From Cytophagales bacterium (lineage in GTDB: Bacteria > Bacteroidota > Bacteroidia > Cytophagales > Spirosomataceae): DNA of 64,000 nucleotides. The notes beneath the pieces are model-generated. The model did not search any database. It saw nothing but the letters and a program-made list of their open reading frames with translations, and was not told where the DNA came from. The stretch lies in assembly GCA_004292855.1 (NCBI GenBank), contig RDXN01000038.1, positions 60,424 to 124,423 of the forward strand, given 5' to 3'. Of this stretch, positions 36,800 to 46,721 are shown piece after piece. The position numbers were made by a program, and so were the translations under genes. Position 1 is the first letter of the stretch. Every line of letters begins with the position of its first letter.

Positions 36800-38116
36800 T
36801 CAAGGCAGAAACTCCCACCAGTCGGTGCAGGCCACTTGCCGGACGGCCCCTGTCGCGGTGGTTTGGGCTTCGTATCCCCAGCCGAGGTAGGCCCGTTTGT
36901 CCGCACTCATCACAGCCAGATAGCGGTTGCCCTGACCGGGGTAATCGGTCACGTATTGCCAGCGGTCGGTGGCGGGGTCGTATTGCCAGATGTCGCGCAA
37001 ACCCTGCTGATTCGTGTCCGTACCCAGGCCAAAAAAGCCTCGGTTCCCGACCGAGAATCCAGCTCCCCGGCTTCGGGATGTACCTGGAAAATCGGCCCGG
37101 CGTTGCCAGGTGTCGGTGGCGGGATTATACTGCCACAGGCGGAGGGGTTGCCCTGGTCGCTGATTGACCACGTAACCCAGTTCATCGACAGTAAAGGTCG
37201 CCAACGTGCCGGGCGGTTCGGGCAGGGGGGCGCGGACCGTTTGGGGGAAGTTGGCGTTGATGGAGCGCATGCCTGGGGAGCCGTTTTGCGTCAGAAAATA
37301 AACCTCGTCGACCGTCGTGAAAAAAGCTACCTCGCCATCTTCGCCCCCATACGGCGGCAACACGATACTGGCACCGTCTGGAAACACACCGAACAGATTC
37401 CGGTCGTAGAAATATTTATTGGGCGCGAGTTCGTTCACGAAATACCCCATCCCATAGAAAAAATGCTTGTCGACGCCCCTGAAATAGAGGTTGAATTGCA
37501 GGAAACCTTTACGGGGCAAACTCCGGCCAGCCGCCGAAAAATCGTCAATAAACCATTTGTCCACTGGGCGGCTATACGTCCAGGCTTCCATTTTCTGCTC
37601 ACTCACATAGCGGACAATGCCCAAAAAATCACTCGCCCCGCGTTGGCCGAAGTTAGCCGGATAACCCGTCAGGTCGCCCACATCGGTGGGAAGGTGCGCC
37701 AGCCGGGTCCAGTTGGGCGCGTTGGCCGCAGCCGGACGGTGGGTGTACCGGCGTAGGGCCGTGATGGTCTCCTGACTGCCAAACTGAAAGGTTAGACTAA
37801 ACCGGGCTTCCTGCCCCGCCACCAAGCCACTAACACGGTAAGGAATCAACACGAATGGCTCCGTCGGAATGCTTGCGTCGGCACTAACCACCAACGCTTG
37901 CGCCGTGCCGGTTTGCCCACTCAGTTGCCAGTTAACGGTGGTGGGTTTGCCCGTTACTTTCACCAACAGTTCGGCGGTGGTGGGGCCGGTAGACTGTATC
38001 GACACAATGCTCGCCTGCTGAACCGGTGGCTCTTTTAGCGAGATAGTGGTCAGAACGGGGGTTGGCTCTTTGCAGGCAGAGAGGCCGAGGAGGATGAGGA
38101 AGATGTGCTTTTTCAT
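36800..38116 (-). CDS. Kelch-repeat lipoprotein
   Basis: 438 residues. Lipobox with Cys15 (LLGLSAC). An N-terminal beta domain (about 20-120) resembles an IPT/fibronectin-like fold; the rest is a galactose-oxidase-type beta-propeller with kelch signatures (RLWQYNPATDTWQRRADFPG, DIWQYDPATDRW). No catalytic residues are recognisable, so a binding role on the cell surface is more likely than an enzyme. Gaps of 20 bp to the upstream VCBS gene and 18 bp to the DUF4249 gene put it in one operon with them. Confidence 0.85.
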   Translation of the reverse strand: MKKHIFLILLGLSACKEPTPVLTTISLKEPPVQQASIVSIQSTGPTTAELLVKVTGKPTTVNWQLSGQTGTAQALVVSADASIPTEPFVLIPYRVSGLVAGQEARFSLTFQFGSQETITALRRYTHRPAAANAPNWTRLAHLPTDVGDLTGYPANFGQRGASDFLGIVRYVSEQKMEAWTYSRPVDKWFIDDFSAAGRSLPRKGFLQFNLYFRGVDKHFFYGMGYFVNELAPNKYFYDRNLFGVFPDGASIVLPPYGGEDGEVAFFTTVDEVYFLTQNGSPGMRSINANFPQTVRAPLPEPPGTLATFTVDELGYVVNQRPGQPLRLWQYNPATDTWQRRADFPGTSRSRGAGFSVGNRGFFGLGTDTNQQGLRDIWQYDPATDRWQYVTDYPGQGNRYLAVMSADKRAYLGWGYEAQTTATGAVRQVACTDWWEFLP

Positions 38117-38136
38117 AAATACGCTTCGGTGGGGTT

Positions 38137-41100
38137 TTATTTTACCCCCACCGGACGAAAAATCTGCGTACTCGCGCCGTTTCGGGACACCACCAGCAGG
38201 GGGCCACGGGCGGTTTGAATCGGGACAATATCGCGGATTTCGCCGTTGAGCAAAAAACCGCTTTCTACGGGCGACAGGGCCGTGAACAACGGTTTTTTAG
38301 GACCATTTGCGGTCCGTTTTGGCAGGGTGTTGTTCCGTAAAACCAGCCCGTAGCTCGCGTCGTAACGCCCCTGGTAGGTGCTGACTCCGTAGAAATTACC
38401 CCCGCCCAGCAAATCCAGATCGCCGTCGCTATCCACGTCAATCGGCAGCAGGGCAAACAGTTTGGAGACTTGAGCCGCTATCGGCAACGCCTGAACGGCA
38501 AATTTCCCGCCCTGATTTTCGAGGTAAAGCGAGGCAAACTGATCGACCTCGAACTCGGCAGCACCATCTAATTCGCTGCCCTCAAACACCTCGTCGAGCG
38601 GTTTTCCGGCAAACGACACGTAATCCGTGAACCGCTTATTGATGATACTCGGCAGTTGCTTGCCAAGTTCGTCTTTGAACGCCAGCGGATACCACTCCTT
38701 GTCCCGGTTATAGGCAATAATCTGTTCGGCGGTCTGGTTCTTGTCGATGTCTTTCACCCACATTTTCAGTCGCGAATCTGTATCCCGGCGCAATTTGGTG
38801 TTCAGGCCAAGGTTGCCAGCCACCAAATCGCCATCGCCATCACCGTCGAAATCGGCTACCACAATGCGCTGAAAAAATCCGGTGATCGGCGTGTCGTCGG
38901 TGGTGGGCAATTTGGTTTGGGTGAGTTTGCCGTTTTGGTTGGTAAACACCCGAATCGGCATCCAGTCGCCCGTAACCACGAGGTCAACGGCTTTGTCGTT
39001 GTTGACATCTGTCCAGACGGCATCGGTTACCATGCCTGCTTTCCGCAGGGTTGGGGCCAGCTTGTCGGTTTGGTCGGTGAATCGCGGGTTACCATCGGGT
39101 CCTTTTCCGGCGTTTATCAGCAGGTACGAGTTCGGGATTTTGCCGTAACCAAAGGCCACCACACGCCCGCCCACGAACAAATCGAGGTCGCCATCGCGGT
39201 CAATATCGAAAGGCCGAACGCAGCTTTTATTGTCGTACATGGGCGGCAGGGCGTTGGGGGCGCGGCTGAACCCGCCCCGCCCGTCGTTCACATAAAGCCG
39301 GTCGAATTGGCCGGGCATTTTCTCCGAAAACTCGTTACCCCCCGACACCACGTAGAGGTCGAGGTCTTTGTCGCCATCGGCATCGAAAAAAGCGGCATCC
39401 ACGTCTTCCTGCGTCGAATCGGCCCGAAACGCGGGGTTAGTAGTGGCCTTGTAGCGTCCGTCGGATTGCTGAAGCAGGAGCGTACCCGGCTGCCACCTCG
39501 CACCACCCGCGTAGATGTCGGTCAGGCCGTCGCCGTTTACGTCGCCCGTGGCCAGCCGGGGGCCTTCGAGCGATACCTGGAACGGCATAAGCGACTCGCG
39601 CACAAAATCGTAGAAGTTCTTATTCTCCTGGTGCCGATAGGGGATGGTATCGGCTCCGGTCAGTTCGGTAAACAGAGGCTTTTGGGGGGGAGCCGTGAAG
39701 CGGTAGTTGGTGCCATCCTGTTGGGCGTCGGCTTGTTTCAACGCCAGCGTTTGGCCCGTTTTTACGTTTGTGCGTACCTCCATCCGGCCCGTCGGCCAAA
39801 TCACCAGCAACGAGTCGATGGTGGCGCGTTGCCCAACCCCAAACACGAGTTCGGGAGCCACCGACGACTCGAAGCCGCGCGTCGGCATCAACTGCTGCAT
39901 CAGGGTGGTGTCGGCGTATTTGGCAACCACCCGCGCGCCCACGCCAAAGGTGTTGGGGGCGGTGCCTTTCAGCCGAATGGTCAGGTGTTTGTTGGCCGGG
40001 AAAAGCGTGTTGGCCTCGTTGCGGTAAATACCCGCCGGACTGTCTATATTGTTGGTAATCAGGTCTAAATCACCATCGTTGTCGAGGTCGGCATACGAGG
40101 CTCCGTTGGCAAAATCGGGTGTCTTGAAGCCCCAGTCCAATGACTTGTCCTCAAATTTCAACGAGGGCGTACCCCTGTACAGATAGTTGTGGACCTTCCC
40201 CTCCGGCATTAACTTGATGGCCTTTTCGTCCAGCGTCCGGGAGGTCTCCATCGCGTACCGCAGCGAATCGTCGGAGGCAAACTTGACGTAATCGAGGTTG
40301 TTGGGTCGGCGCACAATGCCGTTGGTAATGAACAGGTCTTTGATCCCGTCGTTGTCGTAATCGGCCAGCAGGGGCGACCAACTCCAGTCGGTTGCGGCAA
40401 TACCCGCCATCGAGCCAATATCCATGAACTTGCGACCCGACTGATTCAGTTGCAGACAGTTACGGCTATACTGATTTATGTAGCCAAAGGCCAGCTTGAA
40501 AAAATAGATGTCTAACGGGTCTTCGCCCAGCGACGATTTTTCCACGGTTTCATCCTCCGGGTACATATCAAGCGACACAATGTCTTGATACCCATCGGCA
40601 TTCACGTCGGCCACATCGTTGCCCATCGAGAAGCGGCTGGTGTGGCCAAATGTCTTTTTCACGCTCTCGGTAAACGTGCCGTTCTGGTTATTGACGTAGT
40701 AATAATCGTCTTCGTGGAAGTCGTTTGACACGTACAGATCTTCCCAACCGTCGTTGTTCAGGTCGGCCACGGCTATGCCCAGCCCGTAGCCCATAGCCGC
40801 CCCAAAAATCCCCGCTTTCTCGCTCACGTTCAGAAACTTAGAATTCTTGCCCCGTCCGGCTTTGGTAATCATCTGGTTTTCATACAGATAATCGCCCGAC
40901 TCGTTGTTGCGGAGGTTGCGGGCCGTTACGCGGTCGTAGCTGCGGGAGGTATGCACGGCGTGGTTGAGCAGGTAGCAGTCGAGGTCGCCGTCGTGGTCGT
41001 AATCGAAAAAAGCAGCCTGTGTGGAAAAGCCCGTAAAATCGAGGCCATAGTCGGCGGCTTTTTCGGTGAATGTGTTGTCGCCGTTGTTAATATACAGTTC

Positions 41101-41547
41101 GTTGGCTCCTTCGAGACCCCGGAAATTGCCCACCGCACACACGTAAATATCCAGGAAACCGTCGCCGTTCACGTCGGCCATTGTCGAGCCGGTTTGCCAG
41201 TCGGAGAAACCCGCAACTCCGGCATTGTCGGTAACGTCCTCAAATTGAAGCGATTGACCGTTGGCCGCGCCTTTGTTCAGGTACAATTTGTTTTTGCCCT
41301 GATTCGAGACAAAGTAAATGTCAATCAGCCCGTCGTTGTTGATGTCGCCCGTCGAAACGCCCCCGCCATTGTAGAAATACAGGTAATCGAGAATATTGAG
41401 TTGTTGCGAGGGAACCAGCCGGTTCACAAACCCCACGCCGGTTTGGGTGGAGTCGAGGGATTGGAAAAGGGGTTTTTCGGCGTTGAACGATGTGCAGTTA
41501 GATAACCCTAACGTACTGATTATTAAGATAAAAAGAAATCGTTTCAT
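38137..41547 (-). CDS. VCBS/FG-GAP repeat lipoprotein with ASPIC/UnbV domain, B
   Basis: 1136 residues. Signal sequence ending in Cys18 (LGLSNC; Asn at -1 is unusual for a lipobox). Many FG-GAP/VCBS beta-propeller blades with Ca2+-binding DxNxDGxxD loops (GDINNDGLIDIY, ADVNGDGFLDIYV, FDIDRDGDLDLFVGG). An ASPIC/UnbV domain at about 535-620 (GVGARVVAKYADTTLMQQ, RGFESSVAPELVFGVG, VIWPTGR). The role is unproven; such proteins usually accompany SusC/SusD pairs and may bind glycans. Close paralog of the upstream gene at 41574, which it follows after 26 bp, from a tandem duplication. Confidence 0.9.
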   Translation of the reverse strand: MKRFLFILIISTLGLSNCTSFNAEKPLFQSLDSTQTGVGFVNRLVPSQQLNILDYLYFYNGGGVSTGDINNDGLIDIYFVSNQGKNKLYLNKGAANGQSLQFEDVTDNAGVAGFSDWQTGSTMADVNGDGFLDIYVCAVGNFRGLEGANELYINNGDNTFTEKAADYGLDFTGFSTQAAFFDYDHDGDLDCYLLNHAVHTSRSYDRVTARNLRNNESGDYLYENQMITKAGRGKNSKFLNVSEKAGIFGAAMGYGLGIAVADLNNDGWEDLYVSNDFHEDDYYYVNNQNGTFTESVKKTFGHTSRFSMGNDVADVNADGYQDIVSLDMYPEDETVEKSSLGEDPLDIYFFKLAFGYINQYSRNCLQLNQSGRKFMDIGSMAGIAATDWSWSPLLADYDNDGIKDLFITNGIVRRPNNLDYVKFASDDSLRYAMETSRTLDEKAIKLMPEGKVHNYLYRGTPSLKFEDKSLDWGFKTPDFANGASYADLDNDGDLDLITNNIDSPAGIYRNEANTLFPANKHLTIRLKGTAPNTFGVGARVVAKYADTTLMQQLMPTRGFESSVAPELVFGVGQRATIDSLLVIWPTGRMEVRTNVKTGQTLALKQADAQQDGTNYRFTAPPQKPLFTELTGADTIPYRHQENKNFYDFVRESLMPFQVSLEGPRLATGDVNGDGLTDIYAGGARWQPGTLLLQQSDGRYKATTNPAFRADSTQEDVDAAFFDADGDKDLDLYVVSGGNEFSEKMPGQFDRLYVNDGRGGFSRAPNALPPMYDNKSCVRPFDIDRDGDLDLFVGGRVVAFGYGKIPNSYLLINAGKGPDGNPRFTDQTDKLAPTLRKAGMVTDAVWTDVNNDKAVDLVVTGDWMPIRVFTNQNGKLTQTKLPTTDDTPITGFFQRIVVADFDGDGDGDLVAGNLGLNTKLRRDTDSRLKMWVKDIDKNQTAEQIIAYNRDKEWYPLAFKDELGKQLPSIINKRFTDYVSFAGKPLDEVFEGSELDGAAEFEVDQFASLYLENQGGKFAVQALPIAAQVSKLFALLPIDVDSDGDLDLLGGGNFYGVSTYQGRYDASYGLVLRNNTLPKRTANGPKKPLFTALSPVESGFLLNGEIRDIVPIQTARGPLLVVSRNGASTQIFRPVGVK

Positions 41548-41573
41548 AGAAAGTTCGAATGGAGGATAGAACG

Positions 41574-44500
41574 CTACTTGAGGGAAAACACTTGAACCCG
41601 GTCGTTGTTTTTGGCCAGCACAAACTGCCCCTGCCGGAGCCGCGCCATCCGCCGAACCTGCCCCCGCACAAAAAAGCCCGATTGGGCCGGAGTCATGGCC
41701 TGATACCGGATTTGACCGTTGGCTTCTTTACCCCGGTTCAGCAACACAAGTCCATAATTAGCATCGTACCGCCCGATTTCGGGAAGCACGTCGAGGAAAT
41801 TTCCCGTTAACAACAAGTCGGTGCGACCGTCTTTGTCGGCATCAGCGAAGGCAACCCCACACACCGGCGACAACTGCGCTTCTCCGGGCAGAGCCTGAAA
41901 CGTCAGCTTGCCTTTGCCGTTGTTAATGAGCAGGGCCGTTGCGCCCGTAAACACCTCTTTCCGAAGGGCTTGTTTGAGCTGATCTTCATCGAAAACTTCG
42001 TCTATTTTTTTGCCCGCGTAGTCGGTGAACTTCACGAATTTTTTCTTGATCGTGGGCAGTTCCTTCTGCAAATCGGCTTTCAACACCATCGGATACAGTT
42101 GGCCCGTTTCGTCGGCGCAGGTGATAATCTGCTCCAGTTTGCCGTTGTTATCAAAGTCGCTGACGTACAGTTCGGCGGGTAGGGTTTGGGTGGCTTTGAT
42201 GCGAGAGTTCAGGCCGAGGTTGCCCACCACGAGGTCCAGGTCGCCATCGCCGTCGGCATCGCCTGCGGTCACACAGTTCCACCAGCCGTTGGTTTTCAGG
42301 GGGTTGCCTTGTGGGTCGGTAATAGGCAGGTCGGGGTTTTGGCTTAGTTTGCCACGCCCATTCATGTACACCCGCACGGGTTCCCAATCACCAGTAACAA
42401 TCAGTTCGGGATAGTTGTCGCCATTCAGGTCGGCCCAGGTTGCGGCTGTCACCATGCCCAACTGATCGGCATCGGGCAGGAATCGCTTGGTGTAATTTTT
42501 GAACTGCCCCGAGCCGTCGTTGGTCAGCAGATAACTGGCCGGATTGCGCCCATACTGACTCGGAATCAGCCGCGATCCCACAAACAAATCGAGGTCGCCA
42601 TCGCGGTCGAAATCCCCCGCCGATACGCACGACCCACTGGCTTTGAGATTGGGCAAGCCCATCGGCGAGAGCGTGAAATTGCCCTTGCCATCGTTCAAAA
42701 ATAGCCGGTCGAGCAGGTCTTCGCTTTCGTTGTCGAACTCGTTGCTGCCCGTAACCACGTATAAATCAAGGTCTTTGTCGTTATCTGCATCGAACAATAC
42801 AGCGTCGGTGGCTTCGCTCGTGGTGTCCTGCCGGATGGCGGTTGGTGTTTTGTCGAAAAACCGACTTCCGGCCTGTTGCACGAACAGCCGCCCGCCCTGT
42901 CCGCTGCCTCCGCCCAGAAACACATCGTCAAGTCCGTCGCCGTTCACATCGCCGGTGGCTAAGGCGGGGCCTTGCGTCGAATATTGTTGTTTCAGGAGGG
43001 CATCCCGGTTGTAATCGACAAATGGACTCTCGCGGTGCAGATAGGTCAGCCCCGACGCACTTGTATTATCCACCAAAAGTGGCCTTGTGGTCAGTACGGG
43101 CGGTTTCCAGCGGCCCGTTGCCCCGTCCTGCCGAAGCGTGAGCAGGGTATTGGCCTTGGGTTGTTTCAGGGTTTGGGTCCGGTCGTCGGGCCAGACAACA
43201 ACCACCGAATCCAGGGCGGGTTGCTGTCCCAGGCCAAACACCAGATTTAAATCGACTGACGACTGAAAACCCCGGTTGGGCATTTGCTGAAGCACCTGTA
43301 AGCGGGAAACATTAGCCGCATCGTGCTGATACACAAATACCCGCGCACCAATGGCGTTGCGGTTCAGGCCCTCGCCCAGGAGCTTTACCCGCAAAAAATT
43401 GGCCTTGTTTTTTGTTTCGGAACGGTTCTGATACACCGAAACAGGGGCATTCACGTTGTTCACGATCAAATCCAGATCGCCGTCGTTGTCTAAATCACCA
43501 TAGGCCGAGCCGTTGGAGAAATCGGGTTCCGACAAGCCCCAGTCTACCGCTTTATTTTTGAATTGAAGGTTTCCCTCATTCTGAAACGCGTAGTTGGGAA
43601 TCGGTTCCGAGGGGGCTTTGTCCAGAAACCGCTTGAAATCGAACGATCCCTGTTGGGCAATTTGGGTCATGTTTTCGCGGTCGGCCAGGAAATTGACAAA
43701 GTCCTGATCGGTCACGTCTTTGGCAATGCCGTTGGCCACAAAAATGTCTTTCAGTCCGTCGTTGTCCATGTCGAAGATCAGCGCACCCCAACTCCAGTCC
43801 GTTGCCTGAATCCCCGAAAACCGCGCCACATCGCTGAACAAAGGCAAACCCCCGTTTCCGGGATCGTTGCCCTGATTCAAATGGAGCATGTTTTGCATGA
43901 TCTGGTAGTGGAAATCCCGCTCGGCTTTGATGCGTTCGAGGTCATGATTCTCAAAACTCGACGTTCGTTTCAGGCGGCTATCGTTACCCGGTAACATGTC
44001 GGTAATGAAAATATCCAGCCGACCATCGTTGTTCACGTCGGCCACGTCGGCCCCCATCGACGACAGGCTTGTGTGCGGCATCGACTCCTTGATTGACTCC
44101 CGGAATGTTCCGTCGCGGTTATTCAGATAGAGGTAATCCCGCTCGTAGAAGTCGTTGGAAATATAAATGTCGAGCCAGTTGTCGTCGTTCACATCGCCGA
44201 TGGTGATGCCCAACCCGAAGCCGATCAAACTGCCATAAATTCCGGCTTTTTCGGAAACGTCCTGGAAGATTTTGGACGTTGGACGCTGGATGTTGGATTT
44301 TGCCGGATTGCCCAAATCCTTTTCTACCATCATGTTGCGAAACAGTTTGTGGCCTCCGAGCGAGTCGCGTTCCGAGCGAATGTTGGCGTATTGCAGCTTC
44401 GCCACGGGCATGAAACTGTTGTTGAGCAAATACATATCGAGATCCCCGTCGCGGTCGTAATCGAAGAAGGCCGCGTGGGTCGAAAAACCGTGATCATCGA

Positions 44501-45035
44501 GTCCGTAGGCTGCGGCCTGTTCGCTGAAGGTGGGCACGCCGTTAGCGTCGTTGCCCATGTTAATGAACAACTCGTTGCCCCGGTCGTCGCCGGGCCGAAT
44601 CCCCGCGTTGCACACGTACAGATCGAGCCGACCGTCGCCGTTTACATCAGCAAACGTAGCTCCCGTGCTCCAGCTTTTTTTGCCCGCCACACCCGCTTTG
44701 GCCGTTACATCGGTGAACGAGAGACCATTATCAGCGGAAACGCCCGGCCCGGTTTTGGTTTTGTTGAGGTACAGCTTGTTGTCGCCCATGTTGGCGATCA
44801 GAAACACGTCGGACAGGCCGTCGTTGTTCACGTCGCCAATGGCCACGCCCCCGCCGTTGTAGAAATTACGGTAATTGAACACGTTGAACTCCTTGTCATC
44901 AACCACCGTATTGGCAAAGTTGATGTTCGTTTGGGTGGAATCGAGCTTGCGAAACAACGAATCGGACGACCCCTGTTGAGACGATTGACAACCGACTACT
45001 GTGCTGATTAACAGCAAAAAAAGAATGAAGTGCAT
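41574..45035 (-). CDS. VCBS/FG-GAP repeat lipoprotein with ASPIC/UnbV domain, A
   Basis: 1153 residues, paralog of the next gene. Lipobox Cys16 (TVVGC). FG-GAP blades with DVNNDGLSDVF, ADVNGDGRLDLYVC, FDADNDKDLDLYVVTG type loops; ASPIC/UnbV domain about 555-640 (AIGARVFVYQHDA, RGFQSSVDLNLVFGLG, VVWPDDR). Between KDLGNPA and IFQDVSEKAG it has an extra SNIQRPTSK segment that the paralog lacks. It begins 87 bp after the susD stop, beyond a strong terminator-like hairpin, so it may be expressed below SusC/SusD by read-through or from its own promoter. Confidence 0.9.
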   Translation of the reverse strand: MHFILFLLLISTVVGCQSSQQGSSDSLFRKLDSTQTNINFANTVVDDKEFNVFNYRNFYNGGGVAIGDVNNDGLSDVFLIANMGDNKLYLNKTKTGPGVSADNGLSFTDVTAKAGVAGKKSWSTGATFADVNGDGRLDLYVCNAGIRPGDDRGNELFINMGNDANGVPTFSEQAAAYGLDDHGFSTHAAFFDYDRDGDLDMYLLNNSFMPVAKLQYANIRSERDSLGGHKLFRNMMVEKDLGNPAKSNIQRPTSKIFQDVSEKAGIYGSLIGFGLGITIGDVNDDNWLDIYISNDFYERDYLYLNNRDGTFRESIKESMPHTSLSSMGADVADVNNDGRLDIFITDMLPGNDSRLKRTSSFENHDLERIKAERDFHYQIMQNMLHLNQGNDPGNGGLPLFSDVARFSGIQATDWSWGALIFDMDNDGLKDIFVANGIAKDVTDQDFVNFLADRENMTQIAQQGSFDFKRFLDKAPSEPIPNYAFQNEGNLQFKNKAVDWGLSEPDFSNGSAYGDLDNDGDLDLIVNNVNAPVSVYQNRSETKNKANFLRVKLLGEGLNRNAIGARVFVYQHDAANVSRLQVLQQMPNRGFQSSVDLNLVFGLGQQPALDSVVVVWPDDRTQTLKQPKANTLLTLRQDGATGRWKPPVLTTRPLLVDNTSASGLTYLHRESPFVDYNRDALLKQQYSTQGPALATGDVNGDGLDDVFLGGGSGQGGRLFVQQAGSRFFDKTPTAIRQDTTSEATDAVLFDADNDKDLDLYVVTGSNEFDNESEDLLDRLFLNDGKGNFTLSPMGLPNLKASGSCVSAGDFDRDGDLDLFVGSRLIPSQYGRNPASYLLTNDGSGQFKNYTKRFLPDADQLGMVTAATWADLNGDNYPELIVTGDWEPVRVYMNGRGKLSQNPDLPITDPQGNPLKTNGWWNCVTAGDADGDGDLDLVVGNLGLNSRIKATQTLPAELYVSDFDNNGKLEQIITCADETGQLYPMVLKADLQKELPTIKKKFVKFTDYAGKKIDEVFDEDQLKQALRKEVFTGATALLINNGKGKLTFQALPGEAQLSPVCGVAFADADKDGRTDLLLTGNFLDVLPEIGRYDANYGLVLLNRGKEANGQIRYQAMTPAQSGFFVRGQVRRMARLRQGQFVLAKNNDRVQVFSLK
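44268..44301 (-). repeat. In-frame direct-repeat insert in VCBS protein A
   Basis: GGACGTTGGACGCTGGATGTTGGAT-type wording (plus strand) of short near-repeats, read on the minus strand as SNIQRPTSK(I). Very similar peptides turn up as translations of dispersed intergenic repeats in Bacteroidota. The neighbouring paralog has no equivalent residues. Confidence 0.6.
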
Positions 45036-45068
45036 GAATAGCGTTACCTAAATTGTTACGCATAAATA

Positions 45069-45105
45069 ACAAAAAAGCAAACCCCACCGGGGCTTGCTTT
45101 TTTGT
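45069..45105. terminator. Rho-independent terminator after susD
   Basis: ACAAAAAAGCAA at 45069-45080 pairs with TTGCTTTTTTGT at 45094-45105; a CCCC/GGGG inner stem closes a small loop. It ends in a T-run on either strand. Placed 17 bp after the susD stop codon, it separates SusC/SusD from the VCBS genes, or thins out transcription into them. Confidence 0.85.
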
Positions 45106-45121
45106 TCAGGAAATAGTCAAC

Positions 45122-46603
45122 TTAATAGCCTGGGTTCTGCTTCAGGTTCGTGTTCAGAATGATTTGGTCATTCGGAATCGGGAACAATTCGCGGAACTTC
45201 GCCGAAGCAGGCTTGAACCGCCATGCTTTCGTGAACTGATCGAAACGGATCAAGTCCTGACGACGGTGGTATTCCCATGCCAGTTCGCGACCGCGCTCAG
45301 CCAGAATCTCTGGTAGCGTCAACGTAGCCGTCGTGTACGCAGGCATCCCGGCACGGGCACGCACGAGGTTGAAATCCGTTAAGGCGGCAGCCGTGTTTCC
45401 TAAGCGGAATTGGGCTTCGCCCCGCATCAGCAACACGTCGGCGTAGCGGAAAATAACGAAGTCGTTATCCTGATCGTTGAACGTATTGTTCCGCTGAATC
45501 TGGTATTTCTGGCTCCGCGCACCGGCCAAACGACCTGCCGCACCGGCTGGCATGGCAAACGCAGGAATCTCCGGGTTGAATACCATCGGCACACCGTCGT
45601 CGTCGAGCGGCTTGCCCGATGCGTCGAACTGCTGCCCCACAATCCACATTTGCTTACGGGTGTCCCGTGCGTCGAACGAGTTGTAAAACTCGGTCGGTGT
45701 CGCAAAACCATTCCAGGGCGAGCTACCGAGATTATAGGTCAACTGGCTCCGGTAGTGCAACGTACGCATTTGGAGGTTCATACCACCTGCTTTCGTCCGG
45801 TCGAACGGAACGGCGAAGATGATCTCCGGCGAACCACTGTTGTTAGTCGAGAACGTGCTGAAGAAGTCGGCTGGCAGCGAGTATTTACCCGTTGTTACGA
45901 TGTTGTTCAACCGCGTAACGGCATCCTGCCAACGGGGCGTACCCGTGTAGACCTGCGCGTTCAGATACAGTTTCGCCAATAGCATATCGACCGTTGGCTT
46001 GTTCATGCGTCCGTAGAACGAACCACCCGTCTCCGCGCTCAACTGCGGGTAAATAGCCAGCAGTTCTTTCTCAATGTAGGCAAACATCTCGGCCCGTGTA
46101 CTCTGCTTCGACTGGGTAGCCGAGAGCGCGTCTGCAATGATTGCATTGCCAAACCAGTCCATCGCCGAGTAGTGAAAAAACGCCCGCAGAGCGCGTAACT
46201 CAGCTACCAGAGCCGGGTCTTTAGCCGTAGCCAATTGCTGATTAACAGCCGTAATGTTGTTGTAGCAATAGCCCCAGGCACCGTTAAAAAACGTACCTCC
46301 ATCGGCCACAGCCTGCCAACTGTGTTCATATATCCGTTTCCACTGGTCACCATCTTTCCAGTCGCCACCGCGTGTTGGAACAATCTGTTCGTCAGTAGCC
46401 GCGTTGAGGTTACTCAAGTTACCGAAGTAGCCTCTCACCCCTGCATAGAGGGGGCCAATCAATGCAGCCTGCTGGGCTGGAGTGTCTCCGAAGCCTTCAA
46501 CCGGAATAACGTCGAACGTTTTTTCCGTCAGGTCAGTACAAGCCTGACTTGCCAGCATCAGGACCGAACAGCCAAGCGCAATTTTAGCATTTAAACGAGC
46601 CAT
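45122..46603 (-). CDS. SusD/RagB-family surface glycan-binding lipoprotein
   Basis: 493 residues from the ATG at 46603 (an upstream ATG at 46636 only lengthens the leader). Lipobox Cys22 (ASQAC). A TPR-like helical scaffold with RALRAFFHYSAMDWFGN, TRAEMFAYIEKELLAI and VDMLLAKLYLNAQVY; C-terminal region with FVIFRYADVLLMRGEAQFRLG, EILAERGRELAWEYHRRQDLIRF (marker region) and FPIPNDQI NTNLKQNPGY at the end, all classic for SusD/RagB. It captures the substrate on the cell surface and hands it to the SusC receptor encoded just upstream. The substrate cannot be read from sequence; no glycoside hydrolase is adjacent. Confidence 0.96.
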   Translation of the reverse strand: MARLNAKIALGCSVLMLASQACTDLTEKTFDVIPVEGFGDTPAQQAALIGPLYAGVRGYFGNLSNLNAATDEQIVPTRGGDWKDGDQWKRIYEHSWQAVADGGTFFNGAWGYCYNNITAVNQQLATAKDPALVAELRALRAFFHYSAMDWFGNAIIADALSATQSKQSTRAEMFAYIEKELLAIYPQLSAETGGSFYGRMNKPTVDMLLAKLYLNAQVYTGTPRWQDAVTRLNNIVTTGKYSLPADFFSTFSTNNSGSPEIIFAVPFDRTKAGGMNLQMRTLHYRSQLTYNLGSSPWNGFATPTEFYNSFDARDTRKQMWIVGQQFDASGKPLDDDGVPMVFNPEIPAFAMPAGAAGRLAGARSQKYQIQRNNTFNDQDNDFVIFRYADVLLMRGEAQFRLGNTAAALTDFNLVRARAGMPAYTTATLTLPEILAERGRELAWEYHRRQDLIRFDQFTKAWRFKPASAKFRELFPIPNDQIILNTNLKQNPGY

Positions 46604-46628
46604 AGTTGTGTGTAAAAACTGTTTCTGT

Positions 46629-46708
46629 ATTCTCAAATCAGGTGTTATACCCTATGTTTGAGAATGTTGTTTGGTTTTTGACCGATTAATTTTTGATCAA
46701 TCCGGTCA
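46629..46708 (-). promoter_or_regulatory. Two hairpins in the susC-susD spacer
   Basis: One stem pairs ATTCTCAAA (46629-46637) with TTTGAGAAT (46657-46665). A second pairs TTGACCG (46678-46684) with CGGTCAA (46702-46708), just past the susC stop. Neither is followed by a clear T-run in the transcript. They may tune the ratio of the two messages by processing or partial termination. Confidence 0.45.
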
Positions 46709-46721
46709 ATTTATTGATGCC

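Noticed and set aside
38656..40068. 470-codon plus-strand frame across VCBS protein B
   Set aside because: Antisense shadow of FG-GAP repeats. The minus-strand frame has full-length domains and a lipobox.
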